Origin: Ignavibacteriaceae bacterium
GTDB taxonomy: Bacteria; Bacteroidota; Ignavibacteria; Ignavibacteriales; Ignavibacteriaceae
DNA: 5,879 bases
Assembly: GCA_019912505.1 (NCBI GenBank)
Contig: JAIOIM010000292.1
Coordinates: 1-5,879 of the forward strand
Direction: 5' to 3'
The notes below the pieces were generated by a model, which saw only the letters and a program-made list of their open reading frames with translations, was not told the DNA's origin and searched no databases. Within the stretch, counting starts at the first letter, position 1. Each line of letters starts with the position of its first letter. This document shows, one piece after another, positions 1 through 5,460 of this stretch. Both the position numbers and the translations under genes were made by a program.

Positions 1-28
1 GTCAACCTAAAATTGTTTGTTATTGGTA

Positions 29-52
29 TAATTCATTTTAGAAAATGAATTA
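29..52. repeat. 24-bp perfect palindrome
   Basis: An 11-bp arm, TAATTCATTTT (29-39), is followed after 2 nt by its exact reverse complement (42-52). The stem is entirely AT-rich apart from one C/G pair. It could be an operator-like site or a weak hairpin belonging to a gene left of the window. It has no T-run, so it is a poor terminator. No function can be assigned from sequence alone. Confidence 0.5.
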
Positions 53-94
53 CATGCTTTATTTACTTATTAGTTCTTACAAATAATTAATATT

Positions 95-117
95 GAATGC
101 CTACGGCATTCTTTTTT
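95..117 (+). terminator. Short hairpin with T-run, possible terminator of a gene left of the window
   Basis: GAATGCC (95-101) pairs perfectly with GGCATTC (105-111) around a TAC loop, and six T follow at once (112-117). This has the shape of a compact intrinsic terminator reading rightward. It sits just before a cluster of similar small GC-rich hairpins (147-258), so it may equally be one more member of a REP-like group. No rightward gene is visible to the left within the window. Confidence 0.45.
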
Positions 118-130
118 GTTTGGGTTATTC

Positions 131-219
131 TTTTCTATAAATATTCAACTCCTAACGGAGTTTGGGAATTGTATTCAAAAGGTTTAAATAGTCCCATCGG
201 GACTAAATATTTATAGAAA
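131..219. repeat. REP-like element bounded by 14-bp inverted repeats
   Basis: TTTCTATAAATATT (132-145) and its exact reverse complement (206-219) bracket about 60 bp. Inside lie two GC-rich hairpins: AACTCC-TAAC-GGAGTT (147-162) and AGTCCC-ATC-GGGACT (190-204). This symmetrical build is that of a small palindromic intergenic repeat (REP or MITE-like), not of a gene. From memory, similar CTAACGGAG and GTCCCATCGGGAC units recur between genes in Bacteroidota/Ignavibacteria-type genomes. That recurrence cannot be tested from this window alone. The space from 1 to 335 holds no gene that I can support. Confidence 0.6.
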
Positions 220-239
220 CACAAGACCACAAAACAATT

Positions 240-258
240 GCACTCCGTTAGGTAGTGC
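240..258. repeat. Third REP-type hairpin, inverted copy of the CCTAACGGAG core
   Basis: GCACT (240-244) pairs with AGTGC (254-258), with an inner CC-GTTA-GG pairing. The decamer at 243-252 is the exact reverse complement of CCTAACGGAG at 151-160. This hairpin is therefore an inverted relative of the first one in the 131-219 element and extends the repeat cluster toward the reductase gene. Confidence 0.5.
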
Positions 259-306
259 CATATTTTCATGTTTTTATTTGATTTTATAACAATACAAGCA
301 TGCAAT

Positions 307-336
307 AAAAATGACCTTTTTAGAGCTCTCATTTTT
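307..336 (-). terminator. Weak AT-rich inverted repeat at the 3' end of the reductase gene
   Basis: AAAAATGA (307-314) and TCATTTTT (329-336) are complementary, with a 14-nt loop containing AGAGCTCT. On the minus strand the second arm ends in a T-run and is followed by further AT-rich DNA. It touches the reductase stop codon, so it could end that transcript. The stem has few G-C pairs, which makes the call tentative. Confidence 0.3.
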
Positions 337-1316
337 TATTTATTAATTTCTACAAAAGCTTTTTGAACAAATTTAAACTCTTCATCTGTTAGCGGTTTAT
401 CTGCACCGGAAATGTTTGCTATTACCTGCTTTGAATTTCTAAAGCCCGGAATAACGGCTCCGATGGGTTTGTAATGGAGTAAATATTGCAACGCTGCTCT
501 CGCAAGTTCTTCAACAGATGAACCAAATTTCCCTCTTAATGATTCAATAATCGGATCAAGTTTTTCTAAATTCTCTTTTGTAAAACGCGGAGAGTTTGCA
601 CGGTGATCACCCGGTTCAAATTTCGGCGGATTGTTTTTATCGTATTTACCAAGCATTAAACCCTGAGCTAACGGTCCGAATGCGATAAATGAAATTTGAT
701 GTTGATCTAAAAGTTTTCGAGTGGGCGAGCCGTCCTGCACAAAGCGATCATCTATTGCGCTCGCGAAACTCTGCAGCACATCAGGTTTAACCCTGGGAAT
801 TAGTTTTATAAAATCTTCGTGCCTATAAGCTGACTGCCCTATCAGTCTTATCTTACCTTCATTTTTTAATTTGTACATCTCTTCAATTGCGTCATCAAGA
901 TATTCATCATTTTTGCCGAAGTTGCCATGATGGAAATAGTAGAGATCGATGTAATCTCGTTTTAAATTTATTAAAGATTGCTCGCACTGATGACGAATGT
1001 GCTGCGGAAGATAAGCATGCTCAGCCGTTCCCGGAAACCATCCTATTTTTGTTGCAATTATAAATTTGTTTGTACGCTCACCCAATATGCGGGCAAGCAT
1101 TCTTTCTGCTCGACCATTGCCATACACATCTGCGTTATCAAAATGGTTAACTCCATTATCTATCGCGTAATTTACTGCTTCTTTTACTTCATCTTCGTTT
1201 ACATTTGCCCAGCCGTTTGGCGTACCGTTAACCCAGTTCAGCCCGCCCATCGTCCAGCAGCCGAGACTTATTTCTGAAACTTCAATATCTGTTTTTCCAA
1301 GTTTTCTGTACTTCAT
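336..1316 (-). CDS. Aldo/keto reductase family protein
   Basis: This is a complete 326-residue aldo/keto reductase, the usual length for the family. These are soluble cytosolic NAD(P)H-dependent oxidoreductases with a TIM-barrel fold that reduce aldehydes or ketones; the substrate here cannot be told. The catalytic tetrad is visible: Asp60 (FDNA), Tyr65 (VYG), Lys90 (TKIG) and His129 (DLYYFHH). Cofactor-site features include Gln182 after PDV, GPLAQGLMLGKY (214-225) and the C-terminal IPGFRNSKQ (289-297), the usual phosphate-binding segment. The shape is that of the YajO/Tas-like single-domain group. The start is supported by an AAAGGACG ribosome site a few bases upstream of ATG. The gene is divergent from the S9 peptidase, with about 190 bp between them, and has no operon partner in the window. 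The family call is firm; the specific reaction is unknown. Confidence 0.96.
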   Translation of the reverse strand: MKYRKLGKTDIEVSEISLGCWTMGGLNWVNGTPNGWANVNEDEVKEAVNYAIDNGVNHFDNADVYGNGRAERMLARILGERTNKFIIATKIGWFPGTAEHAYLPQHIRHQCEQSLINLKRDYIDLYYFHHGNFGKNDEYLDDAIEEMYKLKNEGKIRLIGQSAYRHEDFIKLIPRVKPDVLQSFASAIDDRFVQDGSPTRKLLDQHQISFIAFGPLAQGLMLGKYDKNNPPKFEPGDHRANSPRFTKENLEKLDPIIESLRGKFGSSVEELARAALQYLLHYKPIGAVIPGFRNSKQVIANISGADKPLTDEEFKFVQKAFVEINK

Positions 1317-1506
1317 TATTCGTCCTTTTAATTCATAATTAAGTTATAATAAGATAGAAAAGTTTATAATCTATAAAAATTGTTTTTAAAAATAATGGAT
1401 AAAAGCAAATCCGTTCATCAAAAAGAAATGGTTTAACAGAAATATTTATTTTATATTTAGCCATTAAACCAAGTACTAAATCATTAATAAAAATTATGGA
1501 GACCCC
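1317..1506. promoter_or_regulatory. Divergent intergenic region expected to hold both promoters
   Basis: The two flanking genes point away from this very AT-rich stretch, so both promoters should lie here. Two TATAAT-like strings occur at 1345-1350 and 1365-1370, but neither has a convincing partner box at the right spacing, so I do not name a promoter. An 8-bp inverted repeat, TGGTTTAA (1429-1436) with TTAAACCA (1464-1471), lies upstream of the peptidase start and could be a regulator site or an mRNA leader stem. The peptidase ribosome site is GGAG at 1498-1501, five bases before ATG. Confidence 0.4.
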
Positions 1507-4164
1507 ATGAATGGAAAACGGATTTTATTTTTTATCTTTTTTGCAGCACTATGCTCAAGCACATTTGCACAACTACCTCCTCTAATTGAAAGAGAAGTGT
1601 TTTTCGGCGATCCTGAAATAAGCGGTTCGCAAATTTCGCCTGACGGACAATATATTTCTTTCTTAAAACCCTTTAATAATATTAGAAATATATGGGTTAA
1701 AAAAGTAACCGAGCCTTTCGAAAAAGCAAAACCGATTACAGCCGATGAATCGAGACCAATAGGAAGTTACTTTTGGTCGAGAGATTCCAAAAATATTCTT
1801 TATGTACAAGACAAAGGCGGCGATGAAAATTTTAGAATTTACGCCGTTGATCCTAATGGTGAAGGTAACCCTGTACCCGAAGCAAAAGACCTTACCCCGA
1901 TGGATAAAGTTAGAGCAATGATATTCGATGTGCCGAAAGATAACCCCGATGAAATACTCGTTGGGTTAAACGACCGCGACCCGCAATTGCATGATGTTTA
2001 CAAAATAAAAATCTCTACCGGTGAAAGAACGCTTGTTAGAGAAAATAAAGAAAATGTAGTTGGCTGGCTAACAGACCTTGATGGAAATTTACGTCTCGGT
2101 GTTAGGCAAACTCAGGACGGAGGTTCGGAAATACTAAAAATAGACGGCGATAGCCTTACCTCTATATATAAAGTTAATAATGAGGAGTCAGCCGGTCCGC
2201 TGCGTTTTATGCCGGGCGGTGAAAAATTTTATATGATAACCGATAAAGGGGAAAGAGATAAATCGGAATTAGTTCTGTTTGATATTAAAACAGGCAAAAC
2301 CGAATTAGTTGATAAAGACCCCCTTAACGAGGTAGATTTAAGCGATGTTATTTTTTCGGAAATAACAAATGAAATTCTAGCCACAGTTTATACTGGTGCC
2401 AAGAGAAGAATCTATCCGAAAAACGAAATGTTTGCAAAAGCTTTGGAGGTATTAAAAAGTCAGGTTCCGGAAGGAGATATCTATTCCAACAGCATGACAT
2501 CCGATGAAAACGTATGGTTGGTAGCAGTAACAAGAGATGTTGATCCGGGCTCGGTATATTTATTTGATAGAACAACAGGGAAAGCCGAGCTGCTTTATAA
2601 ATCGCGTCCGAATCTACCTTCGGAAAATCTTGCGGAGATGACGCCGGTAACTTATAAATCGCGCGATGGTTTAGACATACCAGCATATTTAACTCTGCCA
2701 AAAGGTGTTGAACCAAAAAATCTTCCGGTAGTAATGCTTATTCATGGAGGTCCCTGGGCACGCGATCAATGGAGTTACAGCGGTCTTGTTCAGTTTCTCG
2801 CTAACCGTGGCTATGCAGTATTCCAGCCTAACTTTAGAGGTTCAACCGGTTACGGTAAAAAATTCTTAAACGCCGGAAATAAACAATGGGGCACCGGATA
2901 CATGCAGCACGATATTACAGATGGTGTAAAATATCTTGAAGATAAAGGAATTGCTGACCCGAAACGTGTTGCTATTGCGGGCGGTTCTTACGGCGGTTAT
3001 GCTACACTCGCAGGACTCGCTTTTACGCCTGATGTTTATGCTGCCGGATTCGATATTGTCGGTCCTTCAAATATTATCACTCTTTTAAAAAGTATCCCTC
3101 CCTACTGGGAACCAATTCGTAAAATATTTAATGTGCGCGTTGGTAATATGGACGACCCGAAAGAGAAAATAATGCTTGAAGAACAGTCGCCCTTAAACTC
3201 TGCCGACAAAATAACAGCACCTCTTTATGTTGTACAGGGCGCCAACGATCCGCGTGTGAAAAAAGCGGAAGCAGACCAGATAGTATTAAAGATGCGCGAA
3301 CTGGGCAGACCCGTTGAGTATATGGTAGCACCCGATGAAGGACATGGTTTTGCCGGACTTGAAAACCGTGTGGCTATGTTTGCGGCAATGGAAAAATTTC
3401 TTGCAAAACATTTAAACGGAAGGTATGAAGAAGAACTTCGTCCCGAAATAAAAAAACGCCTTGACGAAATTACCGTTGACATCAATAGTGTTACGCTACC
3501 GAAAGTCGAAGAAGTAACCGGCGGAGATGTTAAATTTGACGGAAGCAAAATTGTAGACGGTGTTTACAAGTACGCCATTAGTGTTGATGCACGCGGACAA
3601 AAAATGGAAATGGCAAGTAGAAGAAATATTTCTAAAGATGGAAATAAAATTATTGTTATCGATGAAGTAACCGGGATGATGGCTGGTGTTGATACAGTAG
3701 AAATTGACGCCGCAACTCTTCTGCCGATAAAACGAGGAGCCAAACAGGGACCGGCAACGATAAACATTTCGTTTACAAAAGATGCTGTTGAAGGAAAAAT
3801 ATTAATGGGTCAGCAGACGATGCCGATAAGTGTAAAACTTGATGAACCTGTTCTTTCGGACGGCGCAAATATCGATCTTGCAGTAGGGACACTCCCCTTT
3901 TCGGAAGGTTACAAAACATCGGTAAAACAATTCGATTTGATGAGTGCTTCTGTAAAAACAATGAATGTTGAATGTTTGGGTTCCGAAAAAATTACCGCGG
4001 CAGGTACCGAATATGATACTTATAAAGTTACCATTATACCGGTAGGCGAAACAAACGGCACGACAATTTGGATTGATAAAAAAACAGGTGTGCAGATAAA
4101 ATCGGAAATGAAACTTGGTGCTCAAATGGGGGGCGGAACTGTAGTTTCAATTTTAACGAAATAA
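1507..4164 (+). CDS. Secreted S9 family (prolyl oligopeptidase) serine peptidase with an extra C-terminal module
   Basis: An 885-residue exported serine peptidase expected to cleave small peptides, often after proline, in the periplasm or outside the cell. Residues 1-21 form a signal peptide (Lys-Arg, a hydrophobic core, then TFA before Gln22); Cys16 lacks a good lipobox. Residues ~35-390 carry PD40-type beta-propeller strands such as SPDGQYISF (44-52) and WSRDSKNILYV (from 90). The alpha/beta-hydrolase domain (~395-640) has the oxyanion segment HGGPW (413-417), FRGSTGYG (443-450), nucleophile Ser494 in GGSYGGY, Asp581 in GANDPRV and His613 in DEGHGF, so the triad is complete. Typical relatives end shortly after this point. 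Here a further ~240 residues follow, rich in beta strands and resembling a DUF3108-like or lipocalin-like barrel by eye only. Start choice rests on the signal peptide and GGAG at 1498-1501. A strong terminator follows. The family is certain; cleavage preference and the role of the extra module are unknown. Confidence 0.95.
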   Translation: MNGKRILFFIFFAALCSSTFAQLPPLIEREVFFGDPEISGSQISPDGQYISFLKPFNNIRNIWVKKVTEPFEKAKPITADESRPIGSYFWSRDSKNILYVQDKGGDENFRIYAVDPNGEGNPVPEAKDLTPMDKVRAMIFDVPKDNPDEILVGLNDRDPQLHDVYKIKISTGERTLVRENKENVVGWLTDLDGNLRLGVRQTQDGGSEILKIDGDSLTSIYKVNNEESAGPLRFMPGGEKFYMITDKGERDKSELVLFDIKTGKTELVDKDPLNEVDLSDVIFSEITNEILATVYTGAKRRIYPKNEMFAKALEVLKSQVPEGDIYSNSMTSDENVWLVAVTRDVDPGSVYLFDRTTGKAELLYKSRPNLPSENLAEMTPVTYKSRDGLDIPAYLTLPKGVEPKNLPVVMLIHGGPWARDQWSYSGLVQFLANRGYAVFQPNFRGSTGYGKKFLNAGNKQWGTGYMQHDITDGVKYLEDKGIADPKRVAIAGGSYGGYATLAGLAFTPDVYAAGFDIVGPSNIITLLKSIPPYWEPIRKIFNVRVGNMDDPKEKIMLEEQSPLNSADKITAPLYVVQGANDPRVKKAEADQIVLKMRELGRPVEYMVAPDEGHGFAGLENRVAMFAAMEKFLAKHLNGRYEEELRPEIKKRLDEITVDINSVTLPKVEEVTGGDVKFDGSKIVDGVYKYAISVDARGQKMEMASRRNISKDGNKIIVIDEVTGMMAGVDTVEIDAATLLPIKRGAKQGPATINISFTKDAVEGKILMGQQTMPISVKLDEPVLSDGANIDLAVGTLPFSEGYKTSVKQFDLMSASVKTMNVECLGSEKITAAGTEYDTYKVTIIPVGETNGTTIWIDKKTGVQIKSEMKLGAQMGGGTVVSILTK

Positions 4165-4184
4165 AAAATAGTTACATGATTTAT

Positions 4185-4238
4185 AAACCCCGCTATTCCA
4201 AAGATAATTTTTTTTGCGAATGGCGGGGTTTTGTTTTT
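4185..4238 (+). terminator. Intrinsic terminator of the S9 peptidase gene
   Basis: Twenty bases after the peptidase stop, AAACCCCGC-TATTC (4185-4198) pairs with GAATG-GCGGGGTTT (4218-4231). This makes a 14-bp stem with one T-G wobble and a 19-nt loop. TTGTTTTT follows directly. Position and shape fit a strong rho-independent terminator that separates the peptidase gene from the hairpin array to its right. Confidence 0.85.
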
Positions 4239-4277
4239 ATAATTTATCGATTGATGTTTTGCGGAAAATTATATCTT

Positions 4278-4387
4278 CCTTCGCGTTCTCTGCGTGTGGT
4301 TTTTTCTTTGCGCACTTTGCGTGAAATTGAGCTTTTGTCTTTTCTTCACGCAAAGTACGCAAAGGTTTTCGCAAAGAGCGCAGAGAA
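4278..4387. repeat. Hairpin repeat H1
   Basis: The left arm (4278-4325) and right arm (4345-4387) pair through a ~20-bp inner stem, TTCACGCAAAG then a mismatch then CGCAAAG. An unpaired internal bulge separates this from an outer CGCAGAGAA stem. The loop is about 19 nt (4326-4344). The right arm has three CGCAAAG heptamers (4349-4355, 4358-4364, 4370-4376). Outer bases overlap the region that serves as ribosome site or stop-codon context for the neighbouring GxxExxY copies. Confidence 0.85.
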
Positions 4388-4401
4388 TTATAAGTTATTT
4401 A

Positions 4402-4524
4402 CTATTCTGTGGATTCCTTCTTTAAGTTTATTGTGTTAAAAATTATCAGCATATCTGTTCCAAGACGTTTATACAACTCAACTACATCGCCAATTATTTG
4501 GTGTGATATTCCATTTTCGGTCAT
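4402..4524 (-). pseudogene. Internally deleted and frameshifted GxxExxY copy A
   Basis: Read leftward from ATG at 4524, the start MTENGISHQIIGDVVELYK matches the first residues of the intact gene at 4884-5261. The frame then jumps directly at LGTDM to the family's last strand (LIIFNT), omitting the motif Glu, the Asp and the Glu-x-Lys of the nuclease core. A one-base loss relative to copy B (ACACAATAAAC against ACACAGTTAAAC) shifts the frame, so it stops at 4402. The matching original stop position is 4388-4390. The remaining peptide of 40 residues has no catalytic residues and is very unlikely to be a functional protein. Confidence 0.75.
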
Positions 4525-4534
4525 ATTATTTATT

Positions 4535-4646
4535 CCTTCGCGCTCTCTGCGTGTGGTTTTTTCTTTGCGCACTTTGCGTGAAAGTTCGCTTTCGGCAACC
4601 TTTTTCCACGCAAAGGAGCAAAGGATTTCGCAAAGAGCGCAGAGAA
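4535..4646. repeat. Hairpin repeat H2 with a divergent loop
   Basis: The left arm is nearly identical to that of H1 (one base change in the first 48). The right arm again has CGCAAAG-type heptamers and the CGCAGAGAA end. The loop differs: AGTTCGCTTTCGGCAACC plus a T-run replaces the ATTGAGCTTTTGTC-type loop of H1, H3 and H4. Conserved arms with a changed loop suggest that the stem matters more than the loop, or that the loop came from a different lineage of the repeat. Confidence 0.85.
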
Positions 4647-4784
4647 TTATAAATTATTTACTATTCTATGGATTCCGTCTTTATGTTTAACTGTGTTAAA
4701 ATTTATCAGCATATCTGTTCCAAGATGTTTTTACAACTCAACTACATCGCCAATTATTTGGTGTGATATTTCATTTTCGGTCAT
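4647..4784 (-). pseudogene. Internally deleted GxxExxY copy B with a premature stop
   Basis: This copy starts at ATG 4784 with MTENEISHQIIGDVVEL, then has a TAA at codon 18 where copy A has TAT (Tyr). Beyond it the same frame continues through KHLGTDM into LINFNTV and ends with GIHRIVNNL and TAA at 4647. It is 46 codons including the stop, against 126 in the intact gene. Exactly 80 codons (240 bp) are missing, in frame. It shares the junction and several private changes (HQIIGDVVEL, LGTDM) with copy A, so the deletion came before the tandem duplication. It is not expected to encode an active protein. Confidence 0.8.
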
Positions 4785-4794
4785 ATTATTTATT

Positions 4795-4883
4795 CCTTCG
4801 CGTTCTCTGCGTGTGGTTTTTTCTTTGCGCACTTTGCGTGAAATTGGGCTTTTGTCTTTTCTTCACGCAAAGCACGCAGAGAA
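4795..4883. repeat. Hairpin repeat H3, shortened right arm
   Basis: The left arm and loop match H1 almost exactly. The right arm lacks 21 bp compared with H1: it runs from CACGCAAAG directly to CACGCAGAGAA. The loss fits slippage between neighbouring CGCAAAG heptamers. The arm ends one base before the stop codon of the intact GxxExxY gene, so the hairpin could also act as that gene's 3' end signal. Confidence 0.8.
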
Positions 4884-5261
4884 TTATAAGTTGTTTACTA
4901 TTCTATGGATTCCTTCTTTAAGTTTAACTGTGTTAAAATTTATCAGCAGACCAAGTTTGCATTGGCTTAATCTTAAATAAGTAAGCGTTTGTGCAAAATG
5001 AACTGGGGCTAGCGTTTCAACTGATTTTAATTCAATGATCACTTTTCCTTCTACGCGTAAATCGATCCGGTAGCCGCAATCCATTTTAATATTTTTATAA
5101 ACCAACGGCACGGCGATTTGCTGCTCTACATACAGCCCCGACTCGTTTAATTCATAAGCAAAGGGATTTTCATAAGCTGATTCGAGCAGACCCGGTCCAA
5201 GATGCTTATGCAATTCAATTGCCACGCCAATTATTTTGTATGATATTTCATTTTCGGTCAT
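4884..5261 (-). CDS. GxxExxY family protein (PD-(D/E)XK nuclease-like fold)
   Basis: An intact 125-residue protein, the normal size for the GxxExxY family. The naming motif is G24-LL-E27-SA-Y30. A PD-(D/E)XK-type active site is visible: Asp67 in YRIDLRV, then Glu77 and Lys79 in VIIELKSVE. The family ending HFAQTLTYLRL...GLLINFNT (88-111) is also present. By fold it should be a metal-dependent nuclease, but I know of no demonstrated substrate or role for the family. It is a soluble protein with no signal peptide or membrane segment. ATG 5261 is chosen because the N-terminus matches both decayed copies to its left. Its purine-rich ribosome site (GAAGGGAAAATTATT before ATG) overlaps the outer edge of hairpin H4, so transcription or translation may be affected by that hairpin. 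It is flanked by H3 and H4. Position 32-33 reads NP, where most relatives I recall have other residues; this is a minor point. Confidence 0.92.
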   Translation of the reverse strand: MTENEISYKIIGVAIELHKHLGPGLLESAYENPFAYELNESGLYVEQQIAVPLVYKNIKMDCGYRIDLRVEGKVIIELKSVETLAPVHFAQTLTYLRLSQCKLGLLINFNTVKLKEGIHRIVNNL

Positions 5262-5271
5262 AATAATTTTC

Positions 5272-5381
5272 CCTTCGCGTTCTCTGCGTGTGGTTTTTCC
5301 TTTGCGTTCTTTGCGTGAAATTGAGCTTTTGTCTTTTCTTCACGCAAAGGAAGCAAAGGTTTTCGCAAAGAGCGCAGAGAA
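5272..5381. repeat. Hairpin repeat H4, upstream of the intact GxxExxY gene
   Basis: Same length and loop as H1. The arms carry paired changes: the left arm has CCTTTGCG where H1 has TCTTTGCG, and this now pairs with GCAAAGG on the right. The left end holds the ribosome site of the GxxExxY gene, so transcripts starting to the right would carry the whole hairpin in their leader. It could work as a regulatory leader or, if the array is mobile, as an end structure. Confidence 0.85.
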
Positions 5382-5397
5382 TTATAAGTTGTTTACT
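5382..5397 (-). pseudogene. 3'-end scrap of another GxxExxY copy
   Basis: Immediately right of H4, the bases ATTATAAGTTGTTTAC are identical to those right of H3, where they encode the last residues VNNL and stop of the intact gene. The match ends abruptly at about 5398. H4 was thus probably once followed by a further copy, of which only the last five codons survive. The alternative is that these bases are simply part of the hairpin unit. Confidence 0.5.
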
Positions 5398-5460
5398 TTT
5401 CAATTTACAAACATCATTTTTATTTTTCAAGGCTGACAACAGAACTGCAGCCATATAGAT

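Larger units (their letters stand above)
4278..5397. mobile_element. Hairpin / GxxExxY array: four hairpins alternating with one intact and two deleted gene copies
   Basis: The block alternates hairpin H1 (4278-4387), deleted copy A, H2 (4535-4646), deleted copy B, H3 (4795-4883), the intact GxxExxY gene, H4 (5272-5381) and a 3' scrap of another copy. All gene copies point left. The A and B units are offset by 260 bp (start codons at 4524 and 4784), so they look like tandem duplicates. The block lies between the peptidase terminator and the right-hand terminator and interrupts no visible gene. I see no transposase, no clear target-site duplication and no terminal structure other than the hairpins. 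Calling it mobile is therefore inference from its repeat organisation and from the habit of GxxExxY genes to sit beside such repeats. Confidence 0.55.

Noticed and set aside
135..332. 65-aa minus-strand open frame
   Set aside because: It runs through the REP-like hairpins and their inverted repeats. Its FVVLCFYKYLVPMGLF-like reading is what such palindromic repeats give when translated. No ribosome site, no family.
978..1277. 99-aa plus-strand open frame inside the reductase gene
   Set aside because: It lies antisense to a well-supported gene with a complete catalytic tetrad. Its composition (Cys, Ile and Tyr-rich) is not protein-like.
1552..1557. Lipoprotein lipobox at Cys16 of the S9 peptidase
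   Set aside because: The residue before Cys16 is Leu rather than Gly, Ala or Ser, and a normal signal-peptidase site (TFA before Gln22) follows. A plain secreted protein is more likely.
2348..4125. Several minus-strand open frames of 62-122 aa inside the peptidase gene
   Set aside because: They are antisense shadows of a long gene with a signal peptide, an intact triad and continuous domains.
4176..4980. Three plus-strand open frames of 87-95 aa carrying SLRVVFSLRTLRE repeats
   Set aside because: They read through the terminator, the hairpin arms and the antisense of the GxxExxY copies. The shared peptide is simply the translated hairpin. Such frames are often annotated as hypothetical proteins but are not supported.
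4278..5381. CRISPR array
   Set aside because: The repeats are ~110-bp hairpins spaced by 140-380 bp, and the inserts are copies of one gene rather than unique short spacers. There are no cas genes.
5236..5454. Open frames on both strands across hairpin H4 (66 and 68 aa)
   Set aside because: Both are translations of the palindromic hairpin (QRTQRK / LRVVF type repeats), with no start signal or family match.
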